Assembly: GCA_016699855.1 (NCBI GenBank)
Contig: CP064988.1
Coordinates: 3,190,501 to 3,254,500 of the forward strand
DNA from: Rhodospirillales bacterium
GTDB taxonomy: Bacteria; Pseudomonadota; Alphaproteobacteria; Reyranellales; Reyranellaceae
Direction of reading: 5' to 3'
Length of the DNA: 64,000 nt
The position numbers were made by a program, and so were the translations under genes. The notes below the pieces were generated by a model. The model saw only the letters and a list, made by a program, of their open reading frames with translations, was not told the DNA's origin and did not search any database. Of the stretch, positions 62,205 through 64,000 are shown piece by piece. Position 1 is the first letter of the stretch, and each line of letters starts with the position of its first letter.

Positions 62205-63104
62205 TCAATCCAGATCCATGCCGTCCATGCCGGCGTTCTTCCGGGCGCGGGCGACCATGTCCTTGACGATCGGGCCGAGCGTCGCCGGATCGGCGACCTG
62301 CTCGATGGTCGGGCCCTTGTGCCAGCCCTCGGCGACGGCGATCTGGCCGTTGCCGGCCTGGAACACGCGGCCGGTGATCTCGCCGGACTCCTCGCTGGCC
62401 AGCCAGACGGCGATCGGCGCCACCCACTTGGGATCGCGCTTCTCGAGATCCTCGGGCGAGTACTGGCGCAGGTCGGCGGTCATGCGCGTGTAGGCCGACG
62501 GCGAGATCGAGTTCACGGTCACGCCGTAGCGCCGCATCTCGCGCGCCGCGATCACCGTGAACGCCGCGATGCCGGCCTTGGCGGCGCCGTAGTTGGTCTG
62601 GCCGACATTGCCGTAGATGCCCGACACCGAGGTCGTGGTCAGCAGGCGGCCGTTCACCGGCCGGCCGGTCTCCTTGAACTTGTCGCGCCAGTAGGCGCAG
62701 GCGTGCCGCGCCGGCGCGAAGGTGCCCTTCAGGTGCACCTTGATGACGGCGTCCCACTCCTCCTCGCTCATGTTGGTGAGCATGCGGTCGCGCAGGATGC
62801 CGGCGTTGCTCAGCACGATGTCGAGCTTGCCGAAGGTCGAGATGGCCTGGTCGACCATCCGCTTGGCGCCGTTCCAGTCGCCGACGTCGTCGCCGTTGAC
62901 CACGGCCTCGCCGCCCATCGCCTTGATCTCCTCGACCACCTGCTGCGCCGGGGTCAGGTCGGCGCCCTTGCCGTCGCGTTCGCCGCCGAGGTCGTTCACG
63001 ACCACCTTGGCGCCGTGCTTCGCCAGCAGCAGCGCGTGCTCGCGTCCCACGCCCCGCGCCGCGCCCGTCACCAGCGCCACGCGCCCCTCGCACAACCTCG
63101 CCAT
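62205..63104 (-). CDS. SDR family oxidoreductase (hydroxyacyl-CoA dehydrogenase-like, MFE-2 type)
   Basis: The 299-residue short-chain dehydrogenase has VALVTGAARGVGREHALLLA, the VVVNDLGGERDGKG loop typical of the peroxisomal multifunctional enzyme type 2 family, NAGILRDRMLTNMSEEEWD, TTTSVSGIYG and YGAAKAG (Tyr-x3-Lys). D in VNDLGG indicates NAD. In this cluster it would be the (3R)-hydroxyacyl-CoA dehydrogenase step. It is the first gene of the minus-strand acyl-CoA cluster and is divergent from the enoyl-CoA hydratase gene. Confidence 0.9.
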   Translation of the reverse strand: MARLCEGRVALVTGAARGVGREHALLLAKHGAKVVVNDLGGERDGKGADLTPAQQVVEEIKAMGGEAVVNGDDVGDWNGAKRMVDQAISTFGKLDIVLSNAGILRDRMLTNMSEEEWDAVIKVHLKGTFAPARHACAYWRDKFKETGRPVNGRLLTTTSVSGIYGNVGQTNYGAAKAGIAAFTVIAAREMRRYGVTVNSISPSAYTRMTADLRQYSPEDLEKRDPKWVAPIAVWLASEESGEITGRVFQAGNGQIAVAEGWHKGPTIEQVADPATLGPIVKDMVARARKNAGMDGMDLD

Positions 63105-63292
63105 CTTCCGTCTCCTCCTGATCGGCGCCCGGCTTGCGACGCGGGCGTTCCACCGCGACCTTTGCCCGGCTGCGGCCCCGGGACAAGCCGTCCGACCATG
63201 CGGGCGGCGCGGCCCCCCTCTGCGCCGGACCGGTAGGACCGGGCGGTGAAATCCGCTAGCTTGCCGCCGAATCCGAACGGGAGGAGAGACTC

Positions 63293-64000
63293 ATGGCCGG
63301 CAAATTCGCGGACCTCGGCGTCAGCAGCGAGGGACACGTCGGGATCGTCGAGATCCAGCGTCCGCCGCACAACTATTTCGACAATTCGCTGATCAACCAG
63401 ATCGCCGACGCCTACGAGGATTTCGACCGCGACGTGAACATCCGGTCGATCGTGCTGTGCGCCCAGGGCAAGTCGTTCTGCGCCGGCGCCGATTTCGCCA
63501 ACCGCCCGGCCACCGGCGCGGCCGAGAGCGGCAAGCACCTCTACAAGGAGGCGACCCGCATCTTCCGCGCGAAGAAGCCGCAAGTGGCGGCGGTGCAGGG
63601 CGCGGCGATCGGCGGCGGTTTGGGTCTGGCGCTGTCGTCGGATTTCCGCGTCACCTGCAGCGAGGCGCGCTTCAGCGCCAACTTCAACCGGCTGGGCTTC
63701 CATCCCGGCTTCAGCCTGACCTACACGCTGCCCCGCCTCGTGGGCCAGCAGAAGGCCAACCTGCTCTTCTACACGGGCCGTCGCGTCACGGGCGACGAGG
63801 CCGTGGCGATGGGCATGGCCGACGTGCTGGTGCCGGCCGCCGAACTGCGCGCCGCGGCGATGGCGCTGGCGACGGAGATCGCGCAATCCTCGCCGCTGGC
63901 CGTGCAGTCGACCCGCGAGACCATGCGCCGCGGCTTCGCCGATGGCGCCGAGGCGGCGACCGAGCGCGAGCTGACCGAGCAGGACTGGACCCGCAAGACC
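63293..64000 (+). CDS. Enoyl-CoA hydratase/isomerase family protein (3' truncated by window end)
   Basis: The first 236 residues of a crotonase-fold protein are present. The oxyanion-hole motifs are LCAQGKSFCAGADF and VQGAAIGGGLGLALSSDFRV. The family Glu positions are partly changed: FNRLGFHPGFSLTYTLPRLVG has His-Pro-Gly where typical hydratases have a Glu-rich loop, so isomerase or other crotonase chemistry is possible. ATG 63293 has a GGGAGGAGAG Shine-Dalgarno 6 bases upstream. Divergent from the SDR gene, it probably completes the beta-oxidation-like set. Confidence 0.9.
   Translation, partial: MAGKFADLGVSSEGHVGIVEIQRPPHNYFDNSLINQIADAYEDFDRDVNIRSIVLCAQGKSFCAGADFANRPATGAAESGKHLYKEATRIFRAKKPQVAAVQGAAIGGGLGLALSSDFRVTCSEARFSANFNRLGFHPGFSLTYTLPRLVGQQKANLLFYTGRRVTGDEAVAMGMADVLVPAAELRAAAMALATEIAQSSPLAVQSTRETMRRGFADGAEAATERELTEQDWTRKT

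Overview
This window is a very GC-rich chromosomal segment (about 70% by eye) from an alphaproteobacterium. Four things support that: an F1-only atpHAGDC operon next to priA, fsa, DUF484 and xerC; the proA-nadD-rsfS-rlmH-gpmI-ctpA-yibQ-rppH housekeeping block; an FtsK-LolA pair; and Bug-type (TctC) solute receptors with many acyl-CoA enzymes. The style resembles Rhodospirillales or Reyranella-like soil bacteria, but that placement is inference. I saw no rRNA, tRNA, CRISPR array, prophage or insertion sequence.

Layout. 1-8.8 kb: a Bug receptor (cut by the window edge), a MarR regulator, and a probable N-heterocycle catabolic cluster (FAD subunit, fused 2Fe-2S/molybdopterin hydroxylase, 6-hydroxynicotinate-reductase-like protein, gamma carbonic anhydrase, UPF0280 protein, RDD membrane protein). 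8.9-10.7 kb: leuD and leuB, separated by a terminator hairpin. 10.8-15.8 kb: an Atg22-like exporter, cobT facing cobS-cobU, and an EamA transporter. 15.9-22.8 kb: a SYLF protein, then lolA, ftsK, a DapC-like aminotransferase, an OmpA-domain protein and a rhodanese on the minus strand. 22.9-28.1 kb: a class V aminotransferase, an SDR, a transmembrane Ser/Thr kinase and a pirin. 28.3-32.6 kb: two paralogous MFS transporters followed by two paralogous exported dienelactone-hydrolase-like enzymes, apparently one operon. 32.6-44.5 kb: xerC, DUF484, fsa, priA, a methyltransferase, atpHAGDC with a strong terminator, and a ferritin-like protein. 44.5-54.4 kb: a long minus-strand block from proA down to rppH. 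It carries three paralogous small exported four-cysteine proteins that I do not recognise. 54.6-57.2 kb: an oxaloacetate-decarboxylase-like protein and a benzoylformate-decarboxylase-like ThDP enzyme. 57.3-64 kb: a beta-oxidation-like acyl-CoA cluster with a divergent enoyl-CoA hydratase cut by the window end.

The most novel item is the exported four-Cys family at 49.8-53.2 kb. Its three copies share cysteine spacing and a WC...DPPGxY...DG...F-C signature, and two of them are translationally coupled to proA. Also notable: four genes (the Mo hydroxylase, priA, atpA, rppH) are each broken by an apparent single-base indel. Since atpA and priA are core genes, sequence error is the likeliest cause, and products there should be read across the shift. 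rsfS lacks a conventional start codon where one is expected and may use ATT.
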